NCBI RefSeq assembly: GCF_000090795.2
Contig: NW_003546346.1
Span: 209,008-252,612, forward strand
Length of the DNA: 43,605 bases
DNA from: Amphimedon queenslandica
Lineage: Eukaryota; Porifera; Demospongiae; Haplosclerida; Niphatidae
Direction of reading: 5' to 3'
This document shows, one piece after another, positions 41,101-43,605 of the stretch; positions within the stretch are counted from its first letter, which is position 1; each line of letters begins with the position of its first letter. The notes under the pieces are model-generated. The model saw only the letters and a program-made list of their open reading frames with translations, ran no database searches and had not been told where the DNA came from. Both the position numbers and the translations under genes were made by a program.

Positions 41101-43605
41101 CTGTAGTACTGGATAAAGCTTATAAGGTATTTTAGTTGATTTTATGCTGTTTAATCTTCTTTTCTCAGTTAATGAAATTAGCTCCTCATATACCTATTGA
41201 GAGATGTCGTTTAGTTAAATATAATTATTGGAATAATGTAATGCATAGGTCCTTTGATCTTGATCAGGTACATATAATTGTTTTATCTATTCTGTTGTTA
41301 TAATTACAATTCAATTAGTTTCAGCATCAAACTATTGAACAGCTTATAGGGAGGGCTAGAGTTCTTCGTTCTTTTGAATTATTCTTAGAAACTCGTAAAA
41401 AAGATGAAACCTTTAGGAAATACAATGATGGAGGTTGGTATAGTTAGATACCATAACGATTACATGTGCATGTGTTGATGGTGTAGGTGTTAATTTAAAG
41501 ATGTCAGTGGTTGATCTGTCAACTGGTGAAGTAGCACCAGCTAAACCAGTGAGAGGGGAAAGAGGCTGGGCTGTTGAAGAATTAAAACAATATATAGGAG
41601 AAGTAAGAAGAAGAATATACTCCCAATTAGTTAATTTGGTGGGGTTTTATTTTGATGATTGGCAATTTGCAAGTAAAATCACTAGTATTAATATTGCCAA
41701 GCGACACTTACTAATGCACATGTACATAGTAGCCAACAGATTACAAACCGCAAATTATATTTTTTGCCAAAATAAAATGCCACATACCAAAATAAAGTAC
41801 TTCTCTCCCTCCCTCCATTGATCTAATCCTTTCTTTCTCTAGTTATTTAATATTAATTCATCATGTATGAGATTAGTAATGGAGATGGATCATTTCCAGG
41901 GTGTTACTGAGAGTGATGCTTTTATCGAGCTTAGAGATAAAGAAAGTACTTTAGGAACGATACTCTATGAAGGGAACAAAAAAGTCAGTTTAGCTACAGA
42001 CAGCTTAGTTCAATAACAGTAGTAATACTATATTAAATAATGGCATGGGTTCAAAGAATTTGTATTATGTAGGACATGTGACAAGCATACACAATGAAGA
42101 ATGATATTAATATTTTTATTGATCTAATACTTTAATATAGTATAATAGACAAAAGATGTGGCTTCTCCATTTACTGCAGTGGTAAAGTGTCATGTTAGCT
42201 TAGCATATGGTTTGTTAATAACTAGACGAATGTAAAACATTGAAGGGGCGAGCCTAAGCAAGTAAAGCAATGTACATACAATAGATCTTGACAGACTAAC
42301 AATACTCATAGCTGTGGAACTTAAGCAGCTCAGAACTTGATGGAGCAGTGTACTACCTACATGTACCTTTGTCATCAATTCAAGTTGCATTTAAGAAGCA
42401 TTAAAAATAGATAGAAATTGAATCAGTCACTACACAAATGATATGGCTAGATAGGCGACTGTAGCCATGTAGTCCAAGTTAGTTCAAGCTGAGACTGACA
42501 TTCAAAGTCATTCACATCAATAAAAATGGCATATCTGCTTTCTTAACATTCCTTGCAGCATTTGGTCAGTAGGTATCAGTATGCGAGTGCAATAAGTCAA
42601 GTTATCCGCAAAAACAAGTTTCATGGTTATTTTATTGCATCTATAACCTTGCCTTGCTATTGGAGAAGCCTTTGGACAGAATTTCTGTCTTATTTTGCTG
42701 CTAGAAAACTCATGACTTTTTCCCGTGTGTTGGTCGCCATTTTATTTTCTTGTGGCCACTCCCACTTTTAATGAACTATTGAAAACTGAATTTATATAGC
42801 ATTGTTAATGCATAGTATCTACCGTATTATGCATGAATAGGGGTGATGTATGTGTACAAACAGACAAACCATAGATACTTTTGCCGTTTATGTGGGCTTG
42901 CTCAGGCTCACCCCAATTATTTTCCATGCGTAGGTAGTTTTTTATAGTTATGCACTGCAAAATAATGAAAATTGATACCCTGCTAAATTAGATGTAACAA
43001 CTATACCATATAGTGAGCATTTTTGTAGCCCGAAATTTTTACAAAGTTTTTCAAAATTCACAAAATAAAATCCATGAAAATTGATGAAAGTAGAAATTTT
43101 GGGATGCATTTGCAATTTTTGGGCCACAAAAATATTGCTAGTCATAAATAATCAAACTATTCAGTATTACCTTAATTTGTAGTCCTTTTCGTCATTGCAC
43201 CCAAACACACACACACACATTTAGTTCTATGTATCATCAGATCCTAAAGATTTTCTAGCAGATTATAAAGATAGTTTGATGTACAGATATGTTGATTTTC
43301 ACTTCAACTCAATACTACTAAACATTACAATACCTCCAGCTACTCCCACTACAGCTATCGTACCTGAAGGAGGAATAGCAATGAAAATTATATCGATTAA
43401 TGAAGGAAATATAGGAAGAGAAAGAAGTAATAACTTGTGTTTTATTTTTAAAACATTATTATTAAAATCAGAGATACAGGTGCAAGTTGACAAAAGAATA
43501 ACCTTTGATCAATTGAAGGAGGAGCTAGTTCCATTGATTGGTGTACCACCTAATGGTTTTATAGTTTATGAAGTCAGGGCAGATTATAGTATATTTAGAG
43601 AATAT
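37853..43605 (+). CDS. Death domain / CARD-like / coiled-coil / USP47 ubiquitin-like-region protein, 3' end beyond window
   Basis: Nineteen exons, 985 codons in the window: 37853-38153, 38201-38491, 38578-38649, 38695-38745, 39000-39056, 39107-39759, 39818-39859, 39934-40002, 40069-40107, 40210-40245, 40483-40621, 40669-40860, 40910-40968, 41025-41126, 41169-41267, 41319-41433, 41487-41602, 41843-41983, 43225->43605. Every junction is GT..AG and reading phase holds throughout. Order: death domain (residues about 9-98), CARD-like fold (101-197), Ser/Thr/Asn linker (198-258), helical domain (259-475), coiled coil (476-667), USP47-type ubiquitin-like region (668-858) and its continuation (859-985). 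No USP Cys or His box exists anywhere in the gene. The start is uncertain: ATG 37853 is in frame, but a polypyrimidine acceptor (TTCTGTTCTCTAG) just inside it could mean a first exon further upstream. Likely cytoplasmic adaptor (inference). Without the last splice, exon 18 would end at TAA 42014-42016. Confidence 0.85.
38201..38491 (+). other. Second alpha-helical, CARD-like domain exon
   Basis: About 97 residues: HHVLINIFNNRHTVLSQSLC, IAWLLYAEHMLTQEAVSRVV, REALLTAVKEAVQTDPNSLH and TFANVLCSI. The pattern of six short helices with MLTxEAVxRV and L--AVxEAVQ--P--L--F---L is that of CARD folds. No sequence identity to a named CARD can be claimed from reading alone. Confidence 0.65.
38765..38934. 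mobile_element. MITE in intron 4 of the death-domain gene
   Basis: Inverted repeats GTAGAGTAGCAGGTTATTTT (left) and GTACATAGAGCAGGTTATTT (read inward from the right) occupy most of this 254-bp intron. Confidence 0.7.
39107..39759 (+). other. Helical domain exon (217 codons)
   Basis: The largest internal exon. It reads a run of amphipathic helices (RMLYNACKILKRNLNVDDIK, EFLSCYSSLSKKVEQCSD, IVEEMNITEAEEHIEAYKVE) and then a mixed alpha/beta segment (CEIATFIFDWEPEEHMLKDI, VTCSFPFSDIGFTVLRMMEN, LKKLTIGNLTLWRRQDVRQK). I believe this two-part module recurs in demosponge death-domain proteins, but that is memory and not checked. No enzymatic motif is visible. Confidence 0.6.
39818..40968 (+). other. 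Coiled-coil region from small exons
   Basis: Exons of 42, 69, 39 and 36 bp, all starting and ending in phase 0, then 139, 192 and 59 bp. They encode ELKEKDQDLMQQTE, FNELKEENKKLSDKLSKMK, VIEQLQERITLMNMELIIE and LKEVEDKRQKQKMEGEMCK, with heptad-like spacing of Leu and Ile and a strongly charged surface. The four small exons can be skipped singly or together without a frame change. Confidence 0.7.
40255..40444. mobile_element. MITE in intron 10 of the death-domain gene
   Basis: Inverted repeats begin TACTGTACTGCTGGAAACAT (left) and TACTGTACAGCCATTCAATT (read inward from the right) and share TTTGCAGAGAA and AAATTTTGC. It fills most of a 237-bp intron. Confidence 0.75.
41025..41983 (+). other. 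USP47-type ubiquitin-like region
   Basis: Five exons aligning, in order and without a large gap, to the segment that follows the peptidase core in animal USP47: CKIELYCNHPVTGESM, FKVHKDELLPVVLDKAYKLM, IPIERCRLVKYN, FELFLETRKKDETFRKY, VVDLSTGEVAPAKPVRGERG, VEELKQYIGELFNINSSCMR, and STLGTILYEGNKK. The closest landmarks are the VHKD, CRLVKY and LFLETRK words. In USP47 these ubiquitin-like folds are regulatory or protein-binding. Nothing here is catalytic. Confidence 0.85.
41631..41795. mobile_element. MITE remnant in intron 17 of the death-domain gene
   Basis: GGGGTTTTATTTTGATGATTGGCAA near the left end is mirrored by TTGCCAAAATAAAATGCCAC near the right. The words match the TTGGCGAATTT-bearing MITE family at 36411. 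Confidence 0.6.
41984..43224 (+). other. Large intron 18 of the death-domain gene
   Basis: Begins GTCAGT after GGGAACAAAAAA and ends CACATTTAG before TTCTATGTATCA. Joining these gives GNKK-FYVSSDPKDF, which matches the continuous USP47 sequence at that point, so the splice is well supported although reading through would meet a TAA at 42014-42016. Contents: short frames with no domain, a degenerate MITE near 43003-43145 and a CA microsatellite at about 43205-43219. Confidence 0.75.
43003..43145. mobile_element. Degenerate MITE in intron 18
   Basis: ATAGTGAGCATTTTTGTAGCCC near the left is mirrored imperfectly by GGGCCACAAAAATATTGCTA at the right, with AAATTTT-rich arms between. Confidence 0.5.
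43225..43605 (+). other. Last visible exon: continuation of the USP47-like part
   Basis: 127 codons open to the window edge: FYVSSDPKDFLADYKDSLMY, VDFHFNSILLNITIPP, a linker, then VQVDKRITFDQLKEELVPLI and GVPPNGFIVYEVRADYSIF. The last block matches the MVHVDKRITL...FVGV...FKVFRVYAS segment of animal USP47, which in USP47 lies well downstream of the first ubiquitin-like domains. The long acidic linker between them in USP47 is shortened here to about 50 residues. Confidence 0.85.

Noticed and set aside
41984..42016. TAA at 42014-42016 as the natural end of the death-domain gene
   Set aside because: The codons after position 41983 do not match USP47, whereas splicing at GTCAGT to 43225 restores a continuous USP47-like reading in the right phase. 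A short isoform ending here is still possible.
1..43605. CRISPR arrays, bacterial operons or horizontally acquired gene islands
   Set aside because: Tandem repeats here lack regular spacers, all credible genes have spliceosomal introns, and base composition is uniform apart from repeat patches.

Overview
The window looks like nuclear DNA of an early-branching animal, most likely a demosponge (Amphimedon-like; this is inference). It is AT-rich, has canonical GT..AG introns mostly 42-60 bp long, carries animal gene families (ABCC transporter, cytochrome P450, death domain, USP47), and is packed with DNA transposons and MITEs. No bacterial-style operon, rRNA gene or CRISPR array is visible.

Layout. 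(1) Positions 1-2002, minus strand: the first ten coding exons of an ABCC/MRP-type ABC transporter, cut by the window edge. (2) 2.5-2.75 kb: a decayed cytochrome P450 fragment. (3) 2.8-32.7 kb: a transposon graveyard with no intact host gene that I can recognise. It holds a broken Ty3/gypsy element, a broken DDE_3 (IS630-like) transposase, a broken Merlin/IS1595-type transposase inside the DDE_3 remnant, a broken BED/hAT transposase, and many short inverted-repeat elements. Some are nested three deep, and several have clean target-site duplications (7 bp for a CATAG-ended family, 8 bp for hAT-like, 9 bp for a TAGTCT-ended family). Two inverted copies of a single-pass receptor tail also lie here. 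(4) 33.4-35.0 kb: remnants of a USP47-like gene. (5) 35133-37535, plus strand: a complete four-exon cupin-domain gene (139 residues). (6) 37853 to the right edge, plus strand: a 19-exon gene (985 codons in the window, open at the right).

The last gene is the most interesting object. Its N-terminus is a death domain, followed by a second alpha-helical, CARD-like domain, a Ser/Thr-rich linker, a long helical domain, a coiled coil built from tiny in-frame exons, and then the ubiquitin-like region that follows the protease core in animal USP47. The USP peptidase core is absent. Decayed exons of a close relative lie just upstream of the cupin gene, so the locus was probably once a tandem array. 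Inference: the product is a non-catalytic adaptor joining death-fold signalling to a USP47-type scaffold.
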